Notes: generated by a model from the sequence alone, not told the origin. Counted from the first letter of the stretch, positions 9,079-17,948 are shown. The stretch is 64,000 nucleotides of DNA from Candidatus Roseilinea sp. NK_OTU-006 (GCF_012931985.1 NZ_JAAFGM010000010.1:31089-95088), one strand, 5' to 3'. Program-made: numbers and translations.

Positions 9079-9864
9079 ATGGATATGCTAACGAACAAAC
9101 GCATCATCGTCACCGGCGCGACGATGGGCATCGGACAGGCCGTCGCGATGCGCGCGGCTCGCGAAGGCGCCGATGTGGCGTTCTGCGGATTGACCGAGCA
9201 GGGCGCCGATGAGACGATTCGCGCGATCGAGTCTGCTGGCCGGCGGGCATTCTTCAAGGTCGTGGACCTGCGCGACCTAGACGCCGCGCGGCAGTTCGCG
9301 CGCGAAGCGATTGCCTTTCTCGGTGGGCTGGACGGCCTGGTCAACAACGCCGGCGCAAACACTTGGCACGGCGTACTGACTTCGACGTTCGAGGACCTGG
9401 ACAACTGCTTCCGGGTCAACTTCTATCACGCTTGGGCGTTGAGCCAAGAAGCATACCCGCACCTCAAGGCAGCCGGCGGCGGCGTCATCGTCAACCTATC
9501 TTCGATCAATGCTGAGCGCACGCTGCCAGGCGTGTTCCCCTATAACGTCGCCAAAGCCATGCTCGTCGCGCTCACCAAGTCCATCGCGTTGGAATGGGGC
9601 AAGGACAACATTCGGTCGGTGGCCATCCAGCCCGGCTTGATCTTGACCAACCTGGCCATCGAGTACTTCAACACGTTCCCCGATCCGGCGGCGGCGCGCT
9701 ATCGCAGCGAGGGCGTGTATCCGCTCAAACGCGGCGGCCGGCCCGAGGAGATCGCTGCCACCATCGTTCACATCCTGGGCGGCGAGAATGGCTTCCTCAA
9801 CGGCGTGCCGATCTTGATTGACGGCGGCATCAGCGCGCTCTACGAGACGCGCCTGGATGAGTGA
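9079..9864 (+). CDS. SDR family NAD(P)-dependent oxidoreductase
   Basis: 261 residues, the length of a classical short-chain dehydrogenase. The cofactor motif TGATMGIGQ begins at residue 12, LVNNAGAN is the NNAG motif, the Ser lies in IVNLSSINA, and the catalytic pair is Tyr155/Lys159 (YNVAKAM). The QPGLILTNLA segment and the C-terminal NGVPILIDGG are typical. Substrate unknown; such enzymes oxidise sugars, polyols or hydroxyacyl groups. GTGA overlap (4 nt) with the DUF362 gene indicates one operon. Confidence 0.9.
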   Translation: MDMLTNKRIIVTGATMGIGQAVAMRAAREGADVAFCGLTEQGADETIRAIESAGRRAFFKVVDLRDLDAARQFAREAIAFLGGLDGLVNNAGANTWHGVLTSTFEDLDNCFRVNFYHAWALSQEAYPHLKAAGGGVIVNLSSINAERTLPGVFPYNVAKAMLVALTKSIALEWGKDNIRSVAIQPGLILTNLAIEYFNTFPDPAAARYRSEGVYPLKRGGRPEEIAATIVHILGGENGFLNGVPILIDGGISALYETRLDE

Positions 9865-11123
9865 CTGTGGCTATGGCGACTTCCCTGAAACCCGTCGTGC
9901 GAGCTGTGCACTGCGACTGGCGCGCCGACGATGAGACGGTCTATCAGGCGCTCAAGCGCGCTACGCAGCCGCTGACGCGCGCTTGGGATAAGCTGCGCAA
10001 CGCCCGGCGTATTGCCATCAAGTTCAACCAGGACAAAGAGGCGCGCCATCACATCACCTTCCACCACCATCGCGTGCAACTCGTGAGCGACTGCGTGGCG
10101 CGAGCCACACTGCGCCTGTTGCGAGAGAACACTTCCGCCCAGTTGTATTGCGTGGATGTGAGCTTCTACCGCAAGTATGTGCCGCAGGCGAAGGATGAGG
10201 ACACCACGCAACTGCGCCATGTGCTGCGCGAGTTCGACGTGACCTACATTGACGGCAACGTGGATGTGGTCTGGGCATCCGTGCCCGGCGGCGGCCTGAT
10301 GTTTGATCGCTACCCGGTGACGCGCGAATTCGCCGACATGGACGCTTGGGTGAGCGTGCAAAAGCTGAAGAATCACGCCTTCATGGGCGTGACGCTGTGC
10401 ATGAAGAACCTCTTCGGCCTGATGCCGACCGAGCCGCTGGGCCGGCCGCGCACGTATTACCATCACTTGGTGCGTATGCCCTACGTGTTGGCCGACCTCG
10501 GCCGGCTCTACGACCCGGCGCTCAACATCATTGATGGTTTGGTGTGCCAAGCCGGCGAGGAATGGGGCAGGGGCGAGGAAATGCGCATCGCCAACACGCT
10601 CATCGCCGGCGATCACGTCGTGGCGACCGACGCCGTCGGCGCATACCTGATGGGGCACGATCCTGCGCGTGGTGACTGGAAGACCGAGCCGTTTCACCGC
10701 GACCGCAACGCGCTGCGCGTCGCGGCCGAAAGCGGCTTTGGCACGGTGAACCTGGACGAGATGGACTTTGTCAGCGAGGTGACGGCCCCGGTAGGCGACA
10801 AGCCGTTCTTCGCCAAGATCACCGATGCGCCGGAGATCGTGCACAGTTGGCGCAAGACGACCGCCGAGCAAGGGTTGTATTACCGTGACCACCGCGAGGA
10901 TTTCATCCGGCGCTACGCCGGTGAATACATCCTGCTGCAAATGGGTGAGGTGAAGTGGCACGATCCGAGCGGCACGGTGCGTGCCTCGCGCCGAATCCTG
11001 AGCGGCGATCACCCCGAGCAAGCGATGTGGATGAAATACGTGGATCCCGACGAGGCTGAGGGCGAACACTTCGAGGTGTACGAGCGCACACTCGACGAAA
11101 TCCGTGCGCTAGAGTCGGCGTAG
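9861..11123 (+). CDS. DUF362 domain-containing protein
   Basis: 420 residues from GTG 9861, which overlaps the SDR stop as GTGA; ATG 9873 is an alternative. The DUF362 core is recognisable: RIAIKFNQD, MDAWVSVQKLKNHAFMGVTLCMKNLFG, INIIDGLVCQ and LIAGDHVVATDAVGAYLMG. No ferredoxin-like Cys clusters are seen, unlike the iron-sulfur members of the family. Function is unknown; DUF362 proteins are often found with redox or polyol metabolism genes. Co-translation with the SDR implies a common pathway. Confidence 0.85.
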   Translation: MTVAMATSLKPVVRAVHCDWRADDETVYQALKRATQPLTRAWDKLRNARRIAIKFNQDKEARHHITFHHHRVQLVSDCVARATLRLLRENTSAQLYCVDVSFYRKYVPQAKDEDTTQLRHVLREFDVTYIDGNVDVVWASVPGGGLMFDRYPVTREFADMDAWVSVQKLKNHAFMGVTLCMKNLFGLMPTEPLGRPRTYYHHLVRMPYVLADLGRLYDPALNIIDGLVCQAGEEWGRGEEMRIANTLIAGDHVVATDAVGAYLMGHDPARGDWKTEPFHRDRNALRVAAESGFGTVNLDEMDFVSEVTAPVGDKPFFAKITDAPEIVHSWRKTTAEQGLYYRDHREDFIRRYAGEYILLQMGEVKWHDPSGTVRASRRILSGDHPEQAMWMKYVDPDEAEGEHFEVYERTLDEIRALESA

Positions 11124-11302
11124 AGAGTGTTGCGCAGCGACCGGTGTGGCGACCGCGCCACCCATCGAGTGCCCCATCACGATAGGCCGGTTCAATTCGA
11201 GCGCGCGGATGAGCGCAGCCACGTCGGCGGCGTGATCGGCGGCGGCATAGCCGCGCTCCGGCGCGTTGGAGAGGCCGTGCCCGCGCGCATCGGGTGCGAC
11301 GA
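11109..11302 (-). pseudogene. Alpha/beta hydrolase fragment
   Basis: Read on the minus strand this gives IVAPDARGHGLSNAPERGY, then AADVAALIRALELNRPIVMG and HSMGGAVATPVAAQHSLRRL before a TAG at 11109-11111. It contains the DxRGHGxS turn and the GHSMGG nucleophile elbow of alpha/beta hydrolases. Both the N-terminal strands and everything after the nucleophile region (acid and His of the triad) are missing. No start codon is present, and the fragment overlaps the end of the DUF362 gene. This is a relic of a gene broken at both ends. Confidence 0.7.
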
Positions 11303-11307
11303 TCGCT

Positions 11308-12114
11308 CTACCACTCGTAGCTCTGTGCGACGATGATGCCCTGGGCTTTGGCGCGCGCCAAAAACGCCGGCCGCGCGTAGTGGGTGATCAGCAGCGGCAC
11401 CACCTCCATTTTCGGCATGGCCTTCCTGACAACCGCCACTTTGTCTGCCAGTTGCGCCAGCGCCTCCTCCTCCCGCTGCGGATTTGCCAGTTGCAGCTTG
11501 GCCTCCCCCACGATCAGCACCTCTTGGCCGTCGCGCTTTGCCCGGCCGAACAGGTTAATCTCCTCACCCCCGATCTCGGTGCGTATCAGGCGTTCGCTCA
11601 CGCTCAAGCCATATTTGTCTGCCAGAAACGCCGGCAACATGCGATACGCCTCGTTCTCCAGCGCGTAGCCGAAGCTGCGCGACAGCCCGCCTAGTTCGGT
11701 GCGGGTCTCGTTCAGGCCGCGGGCCAGGATGCGGATTTCGTCAGCCGTTTGCCTTTGTGCCTCGGCCAATTCTTCCATGCGCAAGGCCAGCGTATCTACC
11801 CGTTGCTCGGTGCGCTTCTGTGCCTCGGCCAGCTCTTCGACTTGCTGCTCGGTGCGCTTCTGCGCCTCGGCCAGCTCTTCGACTTGCTGCTCGGTGCGCT
11901 TCTGTGCTTCGACCAGCTCTTCGACTTGCTGCTCGGTGCGCTTCTGCGCCTCGGCGAGTTCACGCACGATCGCCTTCAGTTCGTTGAAGTCGCTGGTCTT
12001 GACCAGGTCTTGGTAGGCGTCGGTGATGACCTGAGCCAGCACCGACGCTTGCTCCGCTGAAAAGTAAGGCTTGAGTTGACGCTCGGTCAATTCGCGCCGT
12101 GATTCCAACTGCAC
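11308..12114 (-). CDS. Coiled-coil protein with C-terminal PD-(D/E)XK nuclease-like domain (DUF3782-like)
   Basis: 268 residues. After an N-terminal helical segment comes a coiled coil (~45-130) built from near-identical 14-residue units of the form [14 protein letters not shown]. The C-terminal domain has [25 protein letters not shown], matching the D...ExK pattern of PD-(D/E)XK folds with Gly-Glu-Ala-Lys as ExK. Related proteins are common, often multicopy, in Cyanobacteria and Chloroflexota, and their biological role is unknown. The DNA repeats encoding the coil are listed separately. Nuclease activity is inference from motif only. Confidence 0.78.
   Translation of the reverse strand: MQLESRRELTERQLKPYFSAEQASVLAQVITDAYQDLVKTSDFNELKAIVRELAEAQKRTEQQVEELVEAQKRTEQQVEELAEAQKRTEQQVEELAEAQKRTEQRVDTLALRMEELAEAQRQTADEIRILARGLNETRTELGGLSRSFGYALENEAYRMLPAFLADKYGLSVSERLIRTEIGGEEINLFGRAKRDGQEVLIVGEAKLQLANPQREEEALAQLADKVAVVRKAMPKMEVVPLLITHYARPAFLARAKAQGIIVAQSYEW
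11803..11961 (-). repeat. 42-bp in-frame tandem repeats in the coiled-coil gene
   Basis: About 3.8 copies of a 42-bp unit, differing at only a few positions, encode 14-residue coiled-coil steps (four heptad half-turn pairs). The period is a multiple of 3, so copy-number change lengthens or shortens the coil without a frameshift. Confidence 0.92.
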
Positions 12115-12277
12115 GCGTACATTCTACATGGTATGGCTGCAAAAGGGGCTGGCGTTCAGTTGAAGATTGCTGGGCGCATGTAAAGCGGTGATGCGTAACA
12201 CCGATCCCTATGGACACACCGACCACCTATGGAACGAGCCGATTCTGAACGCGCTCATCCCGAAATAGCGCGCCATC

Positions 12278-12964
12278 TCATGCCGCCTCGGGGCTGAGTG
12301 CTGCTTTCGCCGCGGCGACGAACGCGCGCACTTTGGCATGGTCTTTCTTACCCGGCGATGCCTCGACGCCGCTGGCGACGTCCACGCCCCACGGTCGAAC
12401 CGTACGAATAACATCGGCTACGTTGTCGGGTGTGAGGCCGCCGGCGAGCAGCAAGCGGTAGCGTCGGGCCAGGCTTAGCGCCAGCGATGCATCAGCGCGC
12501 TGGCCGCTGCCGCCGTAGAGCGTGGCGTGATTGGCGTCGAGAAGAAGGTCTGGCAGGTGAGGGTTTGCGCCCGACGATTGAGCAAATGCGGCACCGGCGT
12601 CGTCCCACTCGCGGATAGCTTTGTAGGCGCGACCGCCCATCGCCGCCAGGTCGTCGGGTGGCTCTCTGCCGCTCAACTGCGCGAAGTCCAGGCCGACTTC
12701 ATCCAGCACGCGCAGCATGTCGGCCGGCGATTCGTTGACAAACACGCCGACGCATCGGACCCCCGACGCTTGACTGCCCAATCCCCCATGGCCTGTCTCT
12801 ACGCCCTTGCCCCTGATGCCGGCGATGATCTCGCGCGCAATCTCCAAAGTCACCGCGCGTGGACTCTTGGAGTAGAAGATGAAGCCGAGCAGGTCTGCGC
12901 CTGCATCTATGGCGCACAGCGCGTCGTCCAGATTGGTGATGCCGCAGATTTTGACGACCGTCAT
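12278..12964 (-). CDS. trpF: Phosphoribosylanthranilate isomerase
   Basis: 228 residues. The N-terminal VKICGITNLDDA carries the catalytic Cys; GADLLGFIFYSKSPR, LDANHATLYGGSGQ and LLLAGGLTPDNV (phosphate-binding loop) are diagnostic. It catalyses the third step of tryptophan synthesis from chorismate, converting PRA to CdRP. No other trp genes are in the window, so it is a stand-alone trpF. A -10-like TATAGT ends 8 nt before the ATG. It is divergent from uvrC. Confidence 0.93.
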   Translation of the reverse strand: MTVVKICGITNLDDALCAIDAGADLLGFIFYSKSPRAVTLEIAREIIAGIRGKGVETGHGGLGSQASGVRCVGVFVNESPADMLRVLDEVGLDFAQLSGREPPDDLAAMGGRAYKAIREWDDAGAAFAQSSGANPHLPDLLLDANHATLYGGSGQRADASLALSLARRYRLLLAGGLTPDNVADVIRTVRPWGVDVASGVEASPGKKDHAKVRAFVAAAKAALSPEAA

Positions 12965-12972
12965 TCTCGACG

Positions 12973-12978
12973 ACTATA
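12973..12978 (-). promoter_or_regulatory. -10-like TATAGT upstream of trpF
   Basis: The hexamer ends 8 nt before the trpF ATG on the minus strand, consistent with a leaderless or near-leaderless transcript. Confidence 0.4.
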
Positions 12979-13013
12979 GCGCAAGGGCCGGGGCGACGCC
13001 GTCTGGCGATGGC

Positions 13014-13019
13014 TAAAAT
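13014..13019 (+). promoter_or_regulatory. -10-like TAAAAT upstream of uvrC
   Basis: TAAAAT ends 8 nt before ATG 13028, and no ribosome binding site is visible. It lies back-to-back with the trpF -10 element in a ~60 bp divergent intergenic region. Confidence 0.4.
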
Positions 13020-13027
13020 TTGCGCGT

Positions 13028-14953
13028 ATGGCTATACCTGAGCATCTGGAGGCGACCGTCAGGAATCTGCCGGCGCTGCCCGGCTGCTATCTTTTCTACG
13101 ACAGCCGGGGCGAGGTCATCTACGTCGGCAAGGCAGTGAACTTGCGCAGCCGCGTGCGCTCCTATTTTAATCCCCACACCTGGGCGTTCAACCCAAAGAC
13201 GGCGCGGCTGGTGAAGGAAATCGCGCGCATTGAATTCGTCGTGCGCGGCAGTGAGCTGGAGGCGCTGATTCAGGAAGCCGAGCTGATCAAGAAACATCGC
13301 CCGCGCTACAACATCCGCCTGAAGGACGACAAGCGCTATCCATATCTCAAGGTGACATGGCAGGATGACTTCCCGACTGTGACGGTCACGCGGCGGATTG
13401 AACGCGACGGAGCGCGCTATTACGGGCCGTATTCCAGCGCCAAAGCGGTATATGCCACGCGCGACGCGCTGCGCAAGATGTTCCCCTTCTTGAACTGTGA
13501 CCGCGTGATCACCGGTCACGACGCGCGCGCCTGCTTGTATTACGACATCAAACTGTGCAGCGGCCCATGCATCGGCGCCATCAGCCGGGCTGAATACCGC
13601 GCCAACATTCAGCGCCTGTGCGATTTCCTCGAGGGCAAGAGCGAGCAAGTGATCGCCGACGTGCGCGCGCGCATGGAGCGCGCATCCAGCGCTTATCAGT
13701 TCGAGAAAGCAGCCGAATACCGCGACCAGCTCAAAGCGCTGGAGCACGTGGTCGAGAAGCAACGCATCGTCAGCAGCGCCGGCACCGATCAAGATGTGAT
13801 CGCCTTTGCGCGCGATGAAGGCGAGACCTGTGTGCAGGTGCTCTTCATCCGCGGCGGCAAGCTGCTGGGCCAAGAATACTTCGTGCTTGACGGCGCGGAA
13901 GGCGAAGACGATCAAAGCGTGCTCGACGCGTTCATCAAGCGCTTCTACGACGAGGCGGCCTATGTGCCGCCGGAGGTGCTGTTGCCGACAATGGTCGAAG
14001 AGGCTAACATCATCGAAAACTGGTTGAAGCAAAAGCGCGGCACAGCGGTGAAGATTCGCGCTCCGCAGGCCGGCGCCGACGCCAGCTTGGTCGAGCTGGC
14101 GCGGCAGAACGCCCAGGAACAGCTCGCGACGTTGAAGGCGCAATGGCGCGAGGACAGCGTGCGCCAAGAAGCAGTGTTAAAGGAGCTGCAGGAAGCGCTT
14201 GACTTGCCTCGCCTGCCGGCGCGCATCGAGTGCTACGACATCAGCAACACCCAGGGCGCGGCTATCGTCGGCAGCCTGGTGGTGTTTGTGCACGGCGTGC
14301 CGAAGAAGAGCGACTATCGCCGCTTCAACATTAGGGACATTGCCGGCCCGAACGACTTCGAGAGTCTGCGGCAGATGCTGCGGCGACGGTTTCAGCGATG
14401 GCAGGACGCTCACGGCGGAAACCCAGGGCAAGGGGATGGGGCACAGCCGCAAGATGCACGGCCTCTTGTCCCCCTTGCCTCGCCGTCCCCAGGTCTGAGG
14501 CAAAGGGATGACGCGAGCTGGGCCTTGCTGCCCGACCTGGTCATCATTGACGGCGGCAAAGGGCAGCTCGGCGTCGCCGTCGAAGTGCTGCGTGAGTTTG
14601 AACTGGCTCATATTGTGCCTGTCGCATCACTGGCCAAGCAGAAGGAAGAAATCTTCCGGCCTGGCAGGGCCGACCCGATCTTGTTGCCGCGCAACGCCCA
14701 GAGCTTCTTCCTCGTGCAGCGCATCCGCGACGAGGCGCATCGCTTCGGCATCACCGGCCACCGTCGGCAGCGCGAGAAGATCGGCCTGGCCTCACAGCTC
14801 GACGCGCTGGCGGGCGTTGGCCCGGCGCGCCGGAAGAAGCTGCTCACGACCTTTGGCTCGATCGAGGCGATCCGAGCGGCGAGCGTGGAAGAGCTGGCCA
14901 AAGTGGTGCCCCGACCCGTGGCCGAGGCGATCAAGGAGGGGCTGGGCGGTTAA
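13028..14953 (+). CDS. uvrC: Excinuclease ABC subunit C
   Basis: 641 residues, slightly longer than usual. Domains: GIY-YIG endonuclease (~15-95, GCYLFYDSRGEVIYVGKAVNLRSRV), the central Cys-containing region, a UVR motif (~215-250, YQFEKAAEYRDQLKAL), the RNase H-like 5' nuclease (Asp in IECYDISNTQG; PDLVIIDGGKGQLG) and C-terminal helix-hairpin-helix repeats (LDALAGVGPARRKKLLTTFG). It makes the two incisions in nucleotide excision repair with UvrA and UvrB. Odd: about 38 Gly/Pro/Gln-rich residues (DNA ~14,404-14,517) are inserted before PDLVIIDGG, encoded by an inverted-repeat-bearing stretch (see separate feature). Confidence 0.96.
   Translation: MAIPEHLEATVRNLPALPGCYLFYDSRGEVIYVGKAVNLRSRVRSYFNPHTWAFNPKTARLVKEIARIEFVVRGSELEALIQEAELIKKHRPRYNIRLKDDKRYPYLKVTWQDDFPTVTVTRRIERDGARYYGPYSSAKAVYATRDALRKMFPFLNCDRVITGHDARACLYYDIKLCSGPCIGAISRAEYRANIQRLCDFLEGKSEQVIADVRARMERASSAYQFEKAAEYRDQLKALEHVVEKQRIVSSAGTDQDVIAFARDEGETCVQVLFIRGGKLLGQEYFVLDGAEGEDDQSVLDAFIKRFYDEAAYVPPEVLLPTMVEEANIIENWLKQKRGTAVKIRAPQAGADASLVELARQNAQEQLATLKAQWREDSVRQEAVLKELQEALDLPRLPARIECYDISNTQGAAIVGSLVVFVHGVPKKSDYRRFNIRDIAGPNDFESLRQMLRRRFQRWQDAHGGNPGQGDGAQPQDARPLVPLASPSPGLRQRDDASWALLPDLVIIDGGKGQLGVAVEVLREFELAHIVPVASLAKQKEEIFRPGRADPILLPRNAQSFFLVQRIRDEAHRFGITGHRRQREKIGLASQLDALAGVGPARRKKLLTTFGSIEAIRAASVEELAKVVPRPVAEAIKEGLGG
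14427..14479. repeat. Inverted repeat inside uvrC insert
   Basis: GGCAAGGGG (14427-14435) and its perfect complement CCCCTTGCC (14471-14479) bracket a 35-nt loop within the low-complexity insert of uvrC. The DNA is G/C-run rich and unlike the flanking coding sequence. It resembles a small palindromic element inserted in frame. Confidence 0.6.
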
Positions 14954-14995
14954 CCCGCCCGCGGAAAGCCTATGGTCTGGTATCATGCTGAAGCA

Positions 14996-15068
14996 GGGCC
15001 TGTAGCTCAGCGGTGAGAGCAGTCGGCTCATAACCGATTGGTCGCTGGTTCGAATCCAGCCGGGCCCA
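14996..15068 (+). tRNA. tRNA-Met (CAT), elongator type
   Basis: Full cloverleaf: acceptor GGGCCTG/CGGGCCC (one G-T wobble), D stem GCTC/GAGC, anticodon stem GTCGG/CCGAT around loop CTCATAA, T arm GCTGG-TTCGAAT-CCAGC, discriminator A. G1-C72 is paired and the three G-C pairs of initiator tRNA are absent, so elongator Met is preferred; tRNA-Ile2 with lysidine cannot be excluded. CCA is not encoded. Confidence 0.93.
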
Positions 15069-15124
15069 TGCCGGGGCGAGCTGCCGTGGCCTTTTGAAGC
15101 CATATCGCTCGCCCCAGCGCGTCC

Positions 15125-16063
15125 ATGCCGGTCGTTACGCTCACGCAGCGCTTTCTCGCGCCGCCGGAAGAAGCGTCCTATTCAGTTCGCACGGTTGAGA
15201 TTCCACCGGCTCAGCTCGCAGTGCCGCAAACGCTCATCCGGCAGTTTGGCGTGCCGCCTGAGCGGGCTGCGCAGTGGTGTCGTCAGGCGGCGAATGCGCG
15301 CCAGCCGGGCACATGGCTGCAGCCCCATACATGGAGCGGCGCCGTCGCCCTGCTCATCTGTGGCGCCGGTGACAACCGCCACGCGTTCAAGTGGCTGCTC
15401 TTTCGTCGGTTGCTCGAGCGCAACATCGCCGTGCTCACCGTGGACCCACCCGGACACGGCGATTTTGTGTCCGTGCCTTGCACGGTGGACAACGCCCGTC
15501 GCGCGGCGCGCGCTGCGCTGGACTGGCTGTGCGCCCAGCCCGGCGTGCAGCGCGTCGGCGCTATCGGCATCAGCTTCGGCGGCAATCAAGCGCTGGACCT
15601 CGCAGCGCATGATGAGCGCGTGATGGCGTTGGTCACGATCTCTACGCCGGTGAAGCTGCCGCCGGTGACGCCCGTGACCATTGCCCGTGAGTTGCTCGGG
15701 TTGGTGTGTCTGCCGCGTAATCTGGCGTTGCTGCGCTACCAGTCGCTGCGCAAGATGTGGGCCGAATGGCGGAGCGTAAAAGGCGCGTGGTTTGGCGAGA
15801 GCTTGTATGACATGATCGCGCGCTTCGACGCCCCGCAGGCCGTCCGCGCAATCGGTCGGCGTTCTAAAATGTTCGTTCATGGCAAGTGTGATGTGGCCGT
15901 GCCGCCCATCAATGCCAAATGGCTATACGAGGCGTCTGAGCCGGAGCGCGAGTTGCTCCTCGTTGCGCAAGCCACCCATCTCAGCGTCATCCTCTTTGAC
16001 AAGGAAGTGACGCAGATGGCCGACTGGCTGGCGGCCAAACTCGTGCACACCTCCTCGCCATGA
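15125..16063 (+). CDS. Alpha/beta hydrolase family protein
   Basis: 312 residues. The core has VALLICGAGDNRHAFKW (oxyanion-side strand), VLTVDPPGHGD, the nucleophile elbow GAIGISFGGNQALD (Ser in GxSxGG), and a late MFVHGKCDVAVPP with the likely acid, followed by ATHLSVILF with the likely catalytic His. Together these suggest a complete catalytic triad. The ~70-residue N-terminal extension before the hydrolase core is unusual. Substrate unknown. It begins 57 bp after tRNA-Met. Confidence 0.8.
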   Translation: MPVVTLTQRFLAPPEEASYSVRTVEIPPAQLAVPQTLIRQFGVPPERAAQWCRQAANARQPGTWLQPHTWSGAVALLICGAGDNRHAFKWLLFRRLLERNIAVLTVDPPGHGDFVSVPCTVDNARRAARAALDWLCAQPGVQRVGAIGISFGGNQALDLAAHDERVMALVTISTPVKLPPVTPVTIARELLGLVCLPRNLALLRYQSLRKMWAEWRSVKGAWFGESLYDMIARFDAPQAVRAIGRRSKMFVHGKCDVAVPPINAKWLYEASEPERELLLVAQATHLSVILFDKEVTQMADWLAAKLVHTSSP

Positions 16064-16259
16064 ACGGGTGTATTTCTCCGCAGCGGCGAGACAGGGCAGG
16101 CGCAGGCATGGTCTGCATCTGCCCGCGATATAGGTTGCCCATGCCCTTCGCTCAAAATGGGGCCTATGGCCCAACTCGAATCGGCGCTTGTAAAAATCAA
16201 ATAAACGTCCGGCATGATTACCCTACTGTAAGCATGCTTTCGGTCGGGAGGTGATTTGA

Positions 16260-16676
16260 ATGTCTGAGCAGAATACGCAACGGTCCTCAATCGCGCATGA
16301 ACTCAACAAGCTGGGAGAGAATTTGAGCAATCTCTTCCGCGCGGTGTGGGAGTCGGACGAACGCAAGAGCATCGAGCGCGAGATCACGGCCAACTTGGAG
16401 CGGCTGAACGCGCGCATGAACGAGATGGTCGAGAAGGTGCGCGCCGATAAGGTGGCGACCAACCTCAAGCAGGGCGTGAAGGAGGCCTGGGAGACTGCGC
16501 ACGGTCCGCAGATCCTCAACGAGATGCAGGCCGGGCTGGCGGATGTGCTTCACAAGCTGAATGAGGAGATTGCCAAGCGCGCCCAACCGGCCCAAGAGGT
16601 GAAGCCGGGTGAAGGGTCTGCCCAGCAGACGGCTAACGGCGAGCCGGTTGGCATGAGTGCAGCCAAGCCAGAGTAA
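16260..16676 (+). CDS. Hypothetical amphipathic helical protein
   Basis: 138 residues, starting after a strong ribosome binding site (GGGAGGTGATTTGA). Residues ~8-105 are charged amphipathic helix (IEREITANLERLNARMNEMVEKVR), like apolipoprotein or YtxH-type proteins. The tail is Pro/Gln/Glu-rich and disordered. No signal peptide or membrane segment is present. Not recognised as a named family; a cytosolic or membrane-surface coiled-coil protein is likely. Convergent with the menC-like gene. Confidence 0.7.
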   Translation: MSEQNTQRSSIAHELNKLGENLSNLFRAVWESDERKSIEREITANLERLNARMNEMVEKVRADKVATNLKQGVKEAWETAHGPQILNEMQAGLADVLHKLNEEIAKRAQPAQEVKPGEGSAQQTANGEPVGMSAAKPE

Positions 16677-16754
16677 GACGGCAAATCGCGCATCCCGGCT
16701 GCGCACGAAAAGCGCCGCCTGCGTCCTCCTCGCTCGGCGTCCTGCGTTTGCGCG

Positions 16755-17948
16755 CTACCGCTCGAAGACCTCGTGACGCAGGGTGATCTTGCGCAGACGC
16801 TCCGGCACAACGCTAACGCCGAGACCCAAGCCGGTCGGCACACTGAGCGTCCCGTCGCTGTTGATCTCGAAGGGAGGCTCGATCACATCCGGGTTGTAGT
16901 AGCGGTTGCTCGCGCTCAGGTCGCTGGGGAGCGTGAAGTTGGGCAGTGCTGCCAGCGCTAGGTTCAATGCGCGGCCGATGCCGGTCTCGAGCATGCCGCC
17001 GCACCACACCGGGACGTTGTGCGCTTCGCAGACGTCGTGCAGGGCGATCGCGTGCGTCAGCCCGCCCACGCGCCCTTGCTTGATGTTGATGATCTTGCAT
17101 GCGCCCAGCTCGATGGCCATGCGGGCGTGGTCGGGTGTGTGGATGCTCTCATCCAGGCAGATCGGCGTTTTGAGCTGAGGCTGCAACTTGCTGTGCTCGT
17201 AGATATCGTCGTAGCCCAGCGGCTGCTCGATCATCAGCAGGTTCAAGTCATCCATCTGCCTGAACAGCTCGGCATCCTGCAGCGTATAGGCGCTGTTGGC
17301 GTCCACCATCAGCATCTGATCGGGGAAGGCAGCGCGGACCGCGCGCACGTCGTGTAGGTCGCGTCCCGGCTTGATCTTCATCTTGACGCGCAGATAGCCG
17401 TACTGCAGGAAGCTCTCGATTCGCTCGAGCAGCTTCTCGGTCGTCGGTTGGATGCCGATGCTCACACCGACGATGATGCGGTCTTTCATCCGTCGGCCGG
17501 TCAACTGGCCGATGTAGTCGCGCAGACTCAAGCCGGCCTGTTGCGCGGCGATGTCCCACAGCGCTGCTTCCAGCGCGGCTTTGGCCATGTTGTGGCCGCG
17601 CACGCGGCTGAAGCGCATGGGCGCCTCGCGTGGGTCGCCGATGGGCGCGTTGAACAGCGCTGGGATGAGATAGCCGGTCATCACGTGCCAGTTGGTCGTG
17701 ATGGTCTCGTAGGAGTAGCCAGGGTCAGCGTCGGCCACGCTCTCGCCCCAACCGGTCACGTCATCGGCCGTGATACGCACCAGGATGCTCTCGCGGTCGG
17801 TGGTCACGCCGAAACTGGTCTCGAACGGGGCGACGAGTGGAATGCGGATGTGGAAGAGTTCGATGCGTTCGATGTTCATGGCGAGTGGGGACGCAAGTTG
17901 TGTCTGTTGTGAGTTGTCACCGTCAACGATCAATCCAGTATTCATCAT
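16755..17948 (-). CDS. menC: o-Succinylbenzoate synthase / N-acylamino acid racemase (enolase superfamily)
   Basis: 397 residues from ATG 17948, whose ATGA overlaps the stop of the upstream dehydrogenase; ATG 17879 (MNIERIEL) would give the usual family N-terminus. The catalytic layout is that of the MenC/NAAAR group: KMK in LRVKMKIKPG, metal ligands in MVDANSAY, IEQPLGYDD and CLDESIH, and the second Lys in INIKQGRVGG. It dehydrates SHCHC to OSB in menaquinone synthesis, or racemises N-acylamino acids; the two cannot be separated by sequence. No other men genes are nearby, and coupling to a 2-hydroxyacid dehydrogenase suggests that a non-menaquinone role is possible. Confidence 0.85.
   Translation of the reverse strand: MMNTGLIVDGDNSQQTQLASPLAMNIERIELFHIRIPLVAPFETSFGVTTDRESILVRITADDVTGWGESVADADPGYSYETITTNWHVMTGYLIPALFNAPIGDPREAPMRFSRVRGHNMAKAALEAALWDIAAQQAGLSLRDYIGQLTGRRMKDRIIVGVSIGIQPTTEKLLERIESFLQYGYLRVKMKIKPGRDLHDVRAVRAAFPDQMLMVDANSAYTLQDAELFRQMDDLNLLMIEQPLGYDDIYEHSKLQPQLKTPICLDESIHTPDHARMAIELGACKIINIKQGRVGGLTHAIALHDVCEAHNVPVWCGGMLETGIGRALNLALAALPNFTLPSDLSASNRYYNPDVIEPPFEINSDGTLSVPTGLGLGVSVVPERLRKITLRHEVFER

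Noticed and set aside
9840..11069. 409-residue minus-strand ORF opposite the DUF362 gene
   Set aside because: His/Arg-rich translation with no domain; it mirrors the codon pattern of the real plus-strand gene, as GC-rich shadows do.
12190..12267. 25-codon ORF (MRNTDPYGHTDHLW...)
   Set aside because: Too short and no recognised family; may be a gene relic but nothing supports a call. The rest of 12115-12277 shows no gene.
13013..14167. 384-residue minus-strand ORF opposite uvrC
   Set aside because: Shadow of uvrC with low-complexity His/Ala composition.
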